Positions 1 to 6,657 of a DNA stretch of 7,472 nt are shown here, piece after piece. The translations under genes and the position numbers were made by a program. Source of the DNA: Candidatus Kapaibacterium sp. (GTDB lineage: Bacteria; Bacteroidota; Ignavibacteria; Kapaibacteriales; UBA2268); contig JAQIDA010000354.1 in NCBI GenBank assembly GCA_027858275.1, positions 1 to 7,472 on the forward strand, in the 5' to 3' direction. The notes beneath the pieces were generated by a model. It did not search any database, was not told where the DNA came from, and worked only from the letters and a program-made list of their open reading frames with translations. Position 1 is the stretch's first letter. Every line of letters begins with the position of its first letter.

Positions 1-1
1 C

Positions 2-391
2 ATTAAAATCGGAATGATGATCTGTTACGATTGGCGTTTTCCCGAAGCGACAAGATCACTGGCACTTGCCGGAGCAGACTTGATAGTATGTCCGTCCAAT
101 TTGGTCACCAATGTTTGGCACAAAGTAATGCCGGCGCGCGCGCTCGAAAACAAAGTCTATCTGGCAGTTGCTAACCGTATCGGAATAGAGAGCAAGGGAG
201 AAGAAGAACTTTTTTTCAACGGAGAATCCGCGGTTTACTCATACAACGGAGCAGTGCTTTGCAAAGCGGGTGTTGAAGACGAAAGAGTTCTCAGCGCCGA
301 TATCGATCCCAAAAGAACCAGAGATAAATCTTTCAATCCTGTCAACGATATTTTCAAAGACAGACGACCCGAATTGTACAGAACGAAATAA
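2..391 (+). CDS. Carbon-nitrogen hydrolase (nitrilase superfamily), C-terminal part, truncated by window edge
   Basis: The reading frame is open from the first bases (Ile-Lys-Ile-Gly before the first Met at 14), so this is the 3' end of a longer gene; about 129 residues are visible of a family usually 260-300 long. The motif MICYDWRFPE contains the nucleophilic Cys (codon 23-25) of the Glu-Lys-Cys triad; the triad Glu and Lys would lie upstream, outside the window. Other family signatures follow: GADLIVCPSNL, the MPARALENKVYLAVANR strand-helix block, and the end motif NDIFKDRRPELY. As I remember the family, that last block and the CYDWRFPE motif resemble the archaeal/bacterial short nitrilase or amidase branch. 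Such enzymes cleave C-N bonds of amides or nitriles in the cytoplasm; the substrate cannot be told here. It ends 76 bp before murC on the same strand. Confidence is high for the superfamily and low for a specific substrate. Confidence 0.9.
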   Translation: MKIGMMICYDWRFPEATRSLALAGADLIVCPSNLVTNVWHKVMPARALENKVYLAVANRIGIESKGEEELFFNGESAVYSYNGAVLCKAGVEDERVLSADIDPKRTRDKSFNPVNDIFKDRRPELYRTK

Positions 392-422
392 ATCGAGCTA
401 AACTATTCTAAATTTCTCGATT
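391..422 (+). other. Weak inverted repeat after the hydrolase gene
   Basis: AATCGAG at 391-397 pairs with CTCGATT at 416-422 (7 bp) around an 18-base AT-rich loop, immediately after the stop codon. There is no T-run after it, so it is not a convincing intrinsic terminator; it may only stabilise the 3' end or be chance. The rest of the 76-bp gap before murC is A/T-rich with no clear promoter. Confidence 0.25.
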
Positions 423-467
423 ATCATTAAATTGGAAAAAATTATACATAAATACGGAATCTAAAGA

Positions 468-1835
468 ATGTTTTCAACAGTAAAAAAAATTCACTTCATA
501 GGAATTGGCGGTATCGGAATGAGCGCGATTGCCGAAATACTTCTCAATCAAGGCTTCACAATAAGCGGTTCGGATTTGAATCAGTCTGAAAACACAGACT
601 ATCTCCAAACACTCGGCGCGGAAATCATGTTTGGTCATCAAGCTTCAAATGTCCACGGAGCTGAAGTCGTTGTGTATTCAAGCGCTGTCAAGATCAATCA
701 GAATCCCGAAACCCTTGAGGCGCAGGCTCTCAATATCCCATTGTTACGTCGCGCTGTGATGCTTGCCGAAGTAGCTCGTTTGAACTACTGTCTCGGTCTT
801 TCCGGCACTCACGGCAAAACTACGACAACATCAATGGCAGGTCTAATAATGATCAAAGCACAGATGGATCCCACCGTTATCGTAGGCGGCCGATTGCGCG
901 GACTCGGCGGCACAAACGCCAGACTCGGCAAAGGCGAATGGACAGTCGTTGAAGCAGATGAATTCGACAGATCATTTTTGGAGTTGACACCAACAGTTGC
1001 CGTGATTAACAATATTGAAGAAGAACATCTCGATATATATGAGGATATAGACGACCTCTATCAGTCGTTCACCGAATTCGCCAACAAAGTACCATTCTAC
1101 GGCTTTGTAGCCGTTGGTTTGGACGATCCCGGAGTTAAGGATATATTGTCAGACATAAAAAAGAAAGTCGTCAGTTTCGGCCTTTCCGGTCAGGCGGATA
1201 TCCGAGCCGAAGATATAAGCTTCAGCGAAAGATCCTCAGAATTCACTGTAATAGAACGCGGCGAAGTTCTCGGGAAAATGACAGTAAACATACCGGGATA
1301 TCATAATATCAAAAACGCCCTCGGAGCCGTTGCCGTTACCAGAGAACTCGGCGTCGATTTTGAAATCATCAAAGAAGCCATCGCTGAATTCAGCGGTGTA
1401 TATCGCCGTTTCGAAATAAAAGGCGAAAAAGACGGCATAATGGTCGTCGATGATTACGCACACCATCAGTCCGAAGTCAAAGCCACGCTCCAAGCGATCA
1501 GATCCGGATGGAATCGCAGAACAATATGCGTGTTCCAGCCCCACACATACTCAAGAACAAAAAATTTCTACAAAGAATTCGGCCGATCATTCGACGATGC
1601 CGATATATTAATCGTAACGGATGTATACGCTGCCAGAGAAGAGCCTATCGAAGGTATCACGGGTCAAATAGTTGCCGATGCCGCCAAAAAATACGGGCAT
1701 AAAAACGTATACTATTTCCCTGATAAAGACACAATATACTCTGAGTTGCAAAGTATTCTCCAAGAAGGTGACATAGTCGCAACTCTCGGAGCCGGCGATA
1801 TATGGAAACTCGCAGATGAATTAATCGGAAAATAA
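468..1835 (+). CDS. murC: UDP-N-acetylmuramate--L-alanine ligase (MurC)
   Basis: A 455-residue cytoplasmic Mur ligase that joins L-alanine to UDP-MurNAc using ATP, the first amino-acid addition in peptidoglycan stem-peptide synthesis. All three Mur domains are visible. The N-terminal UDP-binding Rossmann domain has GIGGIGMS at residues 12-19. The central ATPase domain has the P-loop GTHGKTT at 113-119, EADEFDRSF at 162-170, NNIEEEHLD at 181-189 and YHNIKNA at 278-284. The C-terminal domain has DDYAHHQSE at 328-336, PHTYSR at 358-363 and GAGDIW near the end. The HFIGIGGIGMSAIAE start separates MurC from Mpl and from MurD/E/F. Length is normal and no key residue is missing; the usual HHPTE block reads HHQSE here. 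The ATG at 468 puts the Rossmann motif at the usual distance from the N-terminus; a weak GGAA at 456-459 lies 8 bases upstream. The classical ftsQ/murG neighbours are absent in the window. Confidence 0.97.
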   Translation: MFSTVKKIHFIGIGGIGMSAIAEILLNQGFTISGSDLNQSENTDYLQTLGAEIMFGHQASNVHGAEVVVYSSAVKINQNPETLEAQALNIPLLRRAVMLAEVARLNYCLGLSGTHGKTTTTSMAGLIMIKAQMDPTVIVGGRLRGLGGTNARLGKGEWTVVEADEFDRSFLELTPTVAVINNIEEEHLDIYEDIDDLYQSFTEFANKVPFYGFVAVGLDDPGVKDILSDIKKKVVSFGLSGQADIRAEDISFSERSSEFTVIERGEVLGKMTVNIPGYHNIKNALGAVAVTRELGVDFEIIKEAIAEFSGVYRRFEIKGEKDGIMVVDDYAHHQSEVKATLQAIRSGWNRRTICVFQPHTYSRTKNFYKEFGRSFDDADILIVTDVYAAREEPIEGITGQIVADAAKKYGHKNVYYFPDKDTIYSELQSILQEGDIVATLGAGDIWKLADELIGK

Positions 1836-1861
1836 CCCGATTTCAATATTTAAAGCTCAAT

Positions 1862-1959
1862 AGTTTGATACTCAAACTGATATTAACTTGTGACAGCCGA
1901 TAATACAATAAAATTCGATTTAATCTGTTAAATCAATAAGTTCAGGTAAATTATCTGAA
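1862..1959 (+). promoter_or_regulatory. Three consecutive small hairpins in the murC-PPIase gap
   Basis: The 178-bp AT-rich gap holds three short stem-loops in a row. The first is AGTTTGA (1862-1868) with TCAAACT (1872-1878), loop TAC. The second is GATTTAA (1917-1923) with TTAAATC (1928-1934), loop TCTG. The third is TTCAGGT (1941-1947) with ATCTGAA (1953-1959), one G-U pair, loop of 5. None is followed by a T-run, so they are not typical terminators; they could modulate read-through or the stability of the downstream leader, or be chance in AT-rich DNA. No confident promoter is seen in this gap. Confidence 0.35.
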
Positions 1960-2000
1960 TAAAAACAAAAAATCAAATATTCAATAAATCAAAATAATTT

Positions 2001-2005
2001 AAGGA
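2001..2005 (+). promoter_or_regulatory. Shine-Dalgarno site of the 692-aa PPIase gene
   Basis: AAGGA lies 8 bases before the ATG at 2014 and supports that start. The surrounding AAGGACTTAA closely matches the leader of the Spy-like gene (AAGGACCTAA at 5741-5750). Confidence 0.75.
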
Positions 2006-2013
2006 CTTAACTA

Positions 2014-4092
2014 ATGAAACAAATCAGCGGAAAACATTTGTTTGCTATATTAATTATACTATCAATCTCATTTGCGGCGTCAAAAACCAATCTGATCGCC
2101 GAAGAAAAATTTGAGATACCTGCCGATATCAGCTCCAAAGTTATTGCCGAAGTTGCTGACGACCAAATAACTTATGCAGAATTGTCTAAGGCCTTCAAGA
2201 AAAACATGAATCGCAAAGACCTTATGCTTTTCGAAGTACAGCCCGACAGCCTCGAAGATTTTTTGTCCCTATACATTGATTATAAATTGAAAGTTAAAGA
2301 CGCTCTCAACAGAGGATTCGACAAAGACTCTTCTGTTATGGCTGACATAAAGCAAAACAGAAAAATTCTTGCGGAATCATATTATTATGAAAAGAAGCTA
2401 ATGCAGCCCTGGATCAATAATATGTTCAAAAAACGCCAAAGCGAAATGAAAATCGCCATCATTGCCGTTCAATTCGGACAGAACTCTATGGGCGACACAA
2501 CCGTAGCCTATACTAAAGCCAAAGCTTGCTTGGATATGATCAAAAACGGAAAGGACTTTTCTGAAGTGGCTCGTGATTCGTCCGATGACAAAGAATCAGC
2601 CCAAAACGGCGGCGTTATACCCAAATATGTTACAGCCGGACAAGTCCAGCGTCAGATAGAAGATGTTTTATACTCCTTGAAATCCGGTGAATACTATCCT
2701 GAATTGATAAATACAAAATATGGATATTTTCTCGTTAAAGTAATCGATAACTCCAAGCGTGAATTTGTCAGAGCAAGTCATATCCTCATCTCAATCGATG
2801 AAAACAGAGACTCCGTTACCGCAGAAAAAATAGCTGATAAGGTGTATGCTGAATTAAAAGCAGGCGCTAAATTTGCTGATATGGCTCGTAAATATTCCGA
2901 TGACAGAGCTACTGCCGAATCCGGAGGGATCCTCCGCGGTTTCTATTCAAGATCTACAGCATACGACAACAAAGGCAAACGATTGATGCCCGAGTTCGAA
3001 GACGCTATGTTTTCACTGAAAGACGGTCAATACGGTGATAAAATATTCACTGATTACGGTATCCATATTGTTTACAGAGATTCAACCAAACAAATTGATC
3101 CTGTCGCAGAAAAGAAAGATTTGAAATTAATCTATAAACGCATCTATTTTGAAAAAGACAAAAAAGAATTTCTTGAATCAATGTATGCCGAATGCGGTTA
3201 CAAAAAGTATCCCGAGAACATCCGTGTTTTTCTGGATGCCACAGGAAAAAATAAAACTAATTTGACTAAAGATTGGGATTCCGGTATTCGTGACGATCTG
3301 AAAGGCAAACCCTTATTTAAAATCTCGGGCGAAATCACAAGAATTTCAGATATGGTCGCCGCCATGAAAAACAATCCCGAATTACGCGGATTGCCTCTTC
3401 ATGAAGAAGGTATAGACAGAGCTATTGACAAACTGATTGCTCCTCTTGTTTTTGAAAAAACCACAAAAACACTCGAAGCTGAGTATCCGGAATTTCAAAT
3501 GTTAATGCAAGAATTCAGCGACGGAATTCTCTTGTTCAAAGTCGAAGCACTTGAAGTATGGAATAAATTGAAGCTCGACTCAGTGCTTGCCAAAGAATAC
3601 TTCGCGACAATTAAAGATAATTATAAAACAGATCCTTCTTATGATCTGAGCGAAATATATGTCCTTGCAGACTCCCTCGCGGCTGATCTGTACAAAAGAA
3701 TACAAGACGGTGAAGATTTTGATAAGCTCGCCGAAGAACATACTCAAAGAGCGCAACATCGTGCCAAAAAAGGCAAATGGGGCGTAGTCTCTATCAAAAA
3801 GAATGATCTCGCTAAAGCAGTGAATTCGAAAAATATTAAAGAGCCTTCAGTCCTCGCGCCTTTTGCTTATGAAAAAGGTTTCTCAATTGTAAAAGTGAAT
3901 GCTTTTATACCGGTTCGTCCGAAAACATTTGAAGAAGCCATTCCTGATTTTGCTCCTAAATTCCTTGATCTGACTCAAAAAAGATTGACTAAAGAGTGGC
4001 TCGATTCAGTCAGGAAACAAGTTAAAGTTACGATCAACAAAGCTCAGTTGCGTTCAATCAATAAAAAACTGGCAAAAAAATACTCAAAATAA
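2014..4092 (+). CDS. Exported PpiC/SurA-type peptidylprolyl isomerase with three parvulin-like domains
   Basis: A 692-residue protein that probably acts in the periplasm as a prolyl cis-trans isomerase and folding chaperone for exported or outer-membrane proteins. An N-terminal signal peptide is clear: basic start, hydrophobic core at about residues 9-21, likely cleavage after Ala22 or Ala29; there is no lipobox Cys. A SurA_N-like helical region follows (about 35-140; VIAEVADDQITYAEL). Parvulin domain 1 spans about 146-247 (DFSEVARDSSDD, NGGVIPKY, KYGYFLVKV). Domain 2 spans about 250-356 and is the most canonical (RASHILISI, FADMARKYSDD, SGGILRGF, DYGIHIVYRDS). After a helical linker containing EVWNKLKLDS, residues about 543-632 look like a third, degenerate parvulin fold (DFDKLAEEH, KKGKWGVVS, EKGFSIVKV). 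The Lys-rich C-terminus (NKKLAKKYSK) is soluble. The start is supported by AAGGA. The SurA-like gene follows 111 bp downstream of its stop. The overall layout resembles long PpiC proteins of Bacteroidota relatives (recalled, not searched). Family is secure; in vivo clients are unknown. Confidence 0.9.
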   Translation: MKQISGKHLFAILIILSISFAASKTNLIAEEKFEIPADISSKVIAEVADDQITYAELSKAFKKNMNRKDLMLFEVQPDSLEDFLSLYIDYKLKVKDALNRGFDKDSSVMADIKQNRKILAESYYYEKKLMQPWINNMFKKRQSEMKIAIIAVQFGQNSMGDTTVAYTKAKACLDMIKNGKDFSEVARDSSDDKESAQNGGVIPKYVTAGQVQRQIEDVLYSLKSGEYYPELINTKYGYFLVKVIDNSKREFVRASHILISIDENRDSVTAEKIADKVYAELKAGAKFADMARKYSDDRATAESGGILRGFYSRSTAYDNKGKRLMPEFEDAMFSLKDGQYGDKIFTDYGIHIVYRDSTKQIDPVAEKKDLKLIYKRIYFEKDKKEFLESMYAECGYKKYPENIRVFLDATGKNKTNLTKDWDSGIRDDLKGKPLFKISGEITRISDMVAAMKNNPELRGLPLHEEGIDRAIDKLIAPLVFEKTTKTLEAEYPEFQMLMQEFSDGILLFKVEALEVWNKLKLDSVLAKEYFATIKDNYKTDPSYDLSEIYVLADSLAADLYKRIQDGEDFDKLAEEHTQRAQHRAKKGKWGVVSIKKNDLAKAVNSKNIKEPSVLAPFAYEKGFSIVKVNAFIPVRPKTFEEAIPDFAPKFLDLTQKRLTKEWLDSVRKQVKVTINKAQLRSINKKLAKKYSK

Positions 4093-4203
4093 ATTGAGAT
4101 AATTTGCCGAGCTTTTCGTTCTCTGTATTAATTATTGTTCTATTATAAATTACTGTCGAATTTATTTTTGGCATACATTACATTCATTCGCGGAAAAAAT
4201 ACT

Positions 4204-5541
4204 ATGAAAATAAAAAATGTCCAACTCAGCAAAGTATCTCGATTAATAGCTTTGTTGATTTTAGTTCCCTTGTTTACTGCCGTTCAAACATCGGCACAGT
4301 CCGCAGTCGGGGAAGAAGTCAAAGAAGGCCAATCTCTCGACAAAATAATCGCAGTGGTTGGTAATGAAATAATCTTGAAATCAGATTTGGATGCTCAACT
4401 TCAAATTTTAGCTCAGCAAAATCCGAGTCTGGACATAAATGACGGCAAAACAAGAACAGAAATCCTTGATGTTATTATTAACGAAAAATTGGTTGTTACA
4501 AAGGCCTATGAAGATTCAATTGTAGTGACTGACGAAGAAGTAAAGCAGCGTTGGGATTTCCAATTAGAGAAAATGAAGAACTATTACGGTTCGTTGAAAC
4601 GCATCGAAGACGCTTACAGAATGTCGATTACTCGTATGCAATACGAATACAGCGATCTGATCAAAAAAAGACTGCTCGCCGAAAAGATTCAGCAACAGAA
4701 ATTCAGCAGCATTACTGCTTCTGCTCGCCAAGTCGCAAAATTCTATGAAGACAACCGAGACTCCTTGACCAATCTACCTGAAATGGTCGAGATATATCAT
4801 ATAGTCAAGAATGTTCAGGTCGGTAAAAAAGCAAAAGATGAAACATTCAATCTGGCAATGGCCGTTCGAGATTCGATCATAGCCGGTGCGGACTTTGCAG
4901 AATTGGCTGCCAGATACAGCGGCGATCCCGGTACTGCCACAGTCGGCGGCGATCTTGGCTGGGTCGGCAAGGGCAGACTCTTCCGCGAGTACGAAAAAGC
5001 AGCATTCGAGATGCTCCCGGGTTCATATTCCAAACCCGTTGAAACACCTTACGGCTACCATATCATTCAGACAATAGAAAAAACTCACGACTCGGTATTG
5101 ACCCGACACATATTATTCAAACTTGGCGACAACAACGAAGACAACGCAACAGCTGTTTCAGCGTTGAAAGCTATCATTGACAGTGTTAACAACGGCGTTG
5201 ATTTTGAAATACTTGCCAAGCAATATTCCGATGAAAAGGAAACAAAAGGCTTTGGCGGCAGACTCGGCAAAATGCCCTTAGAAAACATTCCGCCAAACAT
5301 CAAAAGCATAGTAGAAGCTCTGGCTGACGGAGAAGTAAGCCAGCCATATCCCTATAATGTGAATCCGACTCAAAAAGCATTTCACATCGTCCTAAGAAAG
5401 AAAACCATACCAAGCCATTTCCCGTCCATAGAAGAAGATTTCAAAGAATTAGAAAAGCTCGCGATCAAGCACAAACAGATGAAATTGTATACTCTCTGGA
5501 TTGAAGAGCTGCGAAAAGAACTCTATTGGGAAATCAAGTAA
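4204..5541 (+). CDS. SurA-like periplasmic chaperone / peptidylprolyl isomerase
   Basis: A 445-residue protein with SurA architecture, expected to escort unfolded outer-membrane proteins through the periplasm. I chose the ATG at 4204 rather than an in-frame TTG at 4135: it places a standard signal peptide at the N-terminus (basic start, hydrophobic stretch at about 14-27, cleavage after Thr-Ser-Ala31) and has GGA 9 bases upstream. LDKIIAVVGNEIILKSDLD (about 44-62) is the SurA N-domain signature. Parvulin domain 1 (about 195-296) is canonical: IYHIVKN, DFAELAARYSGDPGTA, GGDLGWVGKG, PYGYHIIQT. Domain 2 (about 299-397) keeps TRHILF, DFEILAKQYSDE and GGRLGKM, but the region before FHIVLRKK is altered and may be catalytically weak. 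A charged C-terminal helix (EEDFKELEKLA to the end) matches the SurA tail. It probably shares function, and perhaps a transcript, with the PPIase gene upstream. No gene symbol is given because orthology to E. coli surA is not proven. Confidence 0.9.
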   Translation: MKIKNVQLSKVSRLIALLILVPLFTAVQTSAQSAVGEEVKEGQSLDKIIAVVGNEIILKSDLDAQLQILAQQNPSLDINDGKTRTEILDVIINEKLVVTKAYEDSIVVTDEEVKQRWDFQLEKMKNYYGSLKRIEDAYRMSITRMQYEYSDLIKKRLLAEKIQQQKFSSITASARQVAKFYEDNRDSLTNLPEMVEIYHIVKNVQVGKKAKDETFNLAMAVRDSIIAGADFAELAARYSGDPGTATVGGDLGWVGKGRLFREYEKAAFEMLPGSYSKPVETPYGYHIIQTIEKTHDSVLTRHILFKLGDNNEDNATAVSALKAIIDSVNNGVDFEILAKQYSDEKETKGFGGRLGKMPLENIPPNIKSIVEALADGEVSQPYPYNVNPTQKAFHIVLRKKTIPSHFPSIEEDFKELEKLAIKHKQMKLYTLWIEELRKELYWEIK

Positions 5542-5557
5542 CCTAAACAATATCATT

Positions 5558-5618
5558 CGTAGGGGCGACGCCTGTGAGCTCGCCCGGCGGAACAGTAAGT
5601 CTGCAAATCAGCCTCCCC
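5558..5618. repeat. GC-rich hairpin, probable degenerate interspersed intergenic repeat
   Basis: Starting 17 bp after the SurA-like gene, this stretch is far more GC-rich than the surrounding gap. GGGCGA (5563-5568) pairs with TCGCCC (5580-5585), and the stem continues with GC/GC after one bulged C, closing a CTGTGA loop. The opening CGTAGGGGCGACGCCTGTG and the later GGCGGAACAGTAAGTCTGC recall, from memory, the GTAGGGGCGAC...GTCGCCC-type repeats scattered between genes in many FCB genomes; this would be a decayed copy. Only one copy lies in the window, so repeat status is inference. The hairpin has no T-run after it but could still block 3' exonucleases or weakly terminate the upstream transcript. 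Confidence 0.45.
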
Positions 5619-5714
5619 TTAAAAAAATTCCATTATCTTTTAAACCATATTAAATTCAAGCTGTCTATCATTTGAACGCAAGTTAGAAGACGCGGGAAAT
5701 ATTGAAAAAGAAAA

Positions 5715-5728
5715 TGAGAATATTCTCA
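5715..5728. promoter_or_regulatory. Perfect 14-bp palindrome, candidate operator of the Spy-like gene
   Basis: TGAGAATATTCTCA is its own reverse complement over all 14 bases and sits 26 bp before the ATG at 5755, upstream of the ribosome binding site. That position and size fit a dimeric transcription-factor site; Spy/CpxP-type genes are usually induced by envelope stress in better-known bacteria. I do not recognise the cognate regulator. It could alternatively form a short hairpin in the leader. Confidence 0.45.
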
Positions 5729-5740
5729 ATTACTAAATTA

Positions 5741-5745
5741 AAGGA
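5741..5745 (+). promoter_or_regulatory. Shine-Dalgarno site of the Spy-like gene
   Basis: AAGGA lies 9 bases before the ATG at 5755 and fixes this start, which is followed directly by a good signal peptide. Confidence 0.75.
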
Positions 5746-5754
5746 CCTAATATA

Positions 5755-6363
5755 ATGAAAAAGTTAACAATTTTAATAAGCGCGATAATCATATTATCAA
5801 CCTACACAATGGCAGCCCAAGGTGGTGGACGAGGACATAACGGCATGCGAGGCGGTCACGGACAAAAGCACATGCAAGGCAAAATGATCCCGGGTATTCA
5901 ATTCTATACTCGTTGGGCAGAAGATCTGAAACTTGATGACAAACAATTGACAAAAATCAAAGACATCAACATAAAATTCCAAACAGAGATTATTGATTTG
6001 CGTGCTGATATGCAGAAAAAAAGACTCGTTGTAAGAAACGCTTTCGATAAAGCTGAACTCAATCAGTCTGAAATTGAAGCAGCTACAAAAGCTCTGCACG
6101 CTTCACGTTACAAAATCCACAGCTTGAACCTTAAAATGAAATTTGAGCTGAGCAACGTATTGTCAGCAGACCAAAAAGTTCTGATAAAGACTGTTCAGGA
6201 TAAATGTCGCACAGAATTCAGAAAAAATCACGGTAATGGCAACTACCACGGAAAAGGCATGAAAAACGGCCGCGGACACGGTAACAGCAAAGGATCAATG
6301 AACGGCCGCGGACAAGGTATGATGAACGGCAAAGGTCAAGGTCATGGTTGTTTAGGAAACTAA
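5755..6363 (+). CDS. Spy/CpxP-like periplasmic protein (LTxxQ family) with Gly/Asn/His-rich tail
   Basis: A 202-residue exported protein. Residues 1-20 are a signal peptide (MKKL start, hydrophobic ILISAIIIL, cleavage near Met-Ala20). A short Gly/His-rich linker follows (about 22-44). The helical core, about 50-156, has the two family-type motifs: LKLDDKQLTKI near 58-68 and LSADQKVLI at 136-144, with a basic, amphipathic middle (LRADMQKKRLVVRNAF). In E. coli, Spy and CpxP use this fold as an ATP-independent chaperone and as a stress-signalling inhibitor; some relatives respond to metals. Residues 157-202 form a low-complexity tail rich in Gly, Asn, Lys, Arg and His, with three NG(R/K)G(H/Q)G units, ending with Cys199; another Cys is at 151. 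The gene is isolated between a GC-rich hairpin and a strong terminator, so it is probably its own transcript, possibly controlled by the palindrome upstream. Family call is good; chaperone, metal sensor or regulator roles cannot be separated. Confidence 0.8.
   Translation: MKKLTILISAIIILSTYTMAAQGGGRGHNGMRGGHGQKHMQGKMIPGIQFYTRWAEDLKLDDKQLTKIKDINIKFQTEIIDLRADMQKKRLVVRNAFDKAELNQSEIEAATKALHASRYKIHSLNLKMKFELSNVLSADQKVLIKTVQDKCRTEFRKNHGNGNYHGKGMKNGRGHGNSKGSMNGRGQGMMNGKGQGHGCLGN
6265..6342 (+). repeat. Short in-frame repeats coding the Spy-like tail
   Basis: Three 18-base units lie at 6265-6282, 6301-6318 and 6325-6342, each starting AACGGC and encoding NGRGHG, NGRGQG and NGKGQG (residues 171-176, 183-188, 191-196). 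The first two differ at one base position. Start-to-start distances are 36 and 24 bases, both multiples of three, so unit gain or loss would keep the frame. Confidence 0.7.
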
Positions 6364-6386
6364 TATCTAACTTGATTTTAAACTCT

Positions 6387-6427
6387 AAAAAACCTTCCGG
6401 AACAGATAAGTTTCCGGAAGGTTTTTT
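6387..6427 (+). terminator. Rho-independent terminator after the Spy-like gene
   Basis: A perfect 16-bp stem pairs 6387-6402 (A6, then CCTTCCGGAA) with 6412-6427 (TTCCGGAAGG, then T6) around a 9-base loop. It starts 23 bp after the stop at 6363. The A-run and T-run flank a CCTTCCGG core, so it could terminate in both directions, but all visible genes are on the + strand. It separates the Spy-like gene from alr. Confidence 0.92.
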
Positions 6428-6540
6428 GTATTAGAGTATCTGCCGAATTTATTTGAATAGATTTGACATAATATACCCGAGTCAACCTGACTACTTTTAG
6501 TCGTGCTCCTTAGGAAAAGTGAAATAAAATCTCATCATGG

Positions 6541-6572
6541 TTTGTATATTAGCATATTATCCTATACTTTTG
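6541..6572 (+). promoter_or_regulatory. Bacteroidota-type promoter candidate for alr
   Basis: TTTG at 6541-6544 and TACTTTTG at 6565-6572 are separated by 20 bases, matching the -33 TTTG / -7 TAnnTTTG pattern known from Bacteroides and relatives. It lies downstream of the terminator and would give a leader of roughly 75-80 bases before the alr ATG at 6658. The same DNA also holds a sigma-70-like TATACT (6563-6568) with TTGTAT 15 bases upstream, a less good spacing. The remainder of the 6428-6657 gap shows only small hairpins. Confidence 0.55.
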
Positions 6573-6657
6573 TAATATTGCTTACTGTGTTTTGACCGAC
6601 TTCGGAGAGCAAAACCCGATATGTCATCTGAGAATATACAAGAAAGATTCAAGTACT

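Noticed and set aside
809..1012. Minus-strand ORF of 67 codons inside murC
   Set aside because: It is a shadow of the well-conserved murC frame, with no recognisable domain or ribosome binding site.
1236..1544. Minus-strand ORF of 102 codons inside murC
   Set aside because: It overlaps conserved Mur ligase motifs on the other strand and its translation looks random.
4163..4170. TATTTTTG resembling a -7 TAnnTTTG box before the SurA-like gene
   Set aside because: No TTTG lies 19-21 bases upstream; the nearest TTG is 25 bases away, so this is half a promoter at best.
4135..4203. In-frame upstream TTG start for the SurA-like gene, adding 23 residues
   Set aside because: The extension would put non-signal residues before a standard signal peptide and has no clear ribosome binding site; ATG 4204 fits the family N-terminus.
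5797..6099. Minus-strand ORF of 100 codons antisense to the Spy-like gene
   Set aside because: The + strand frame has a signal peptide, ribosome binding site and family motifs; the antisense product has none.
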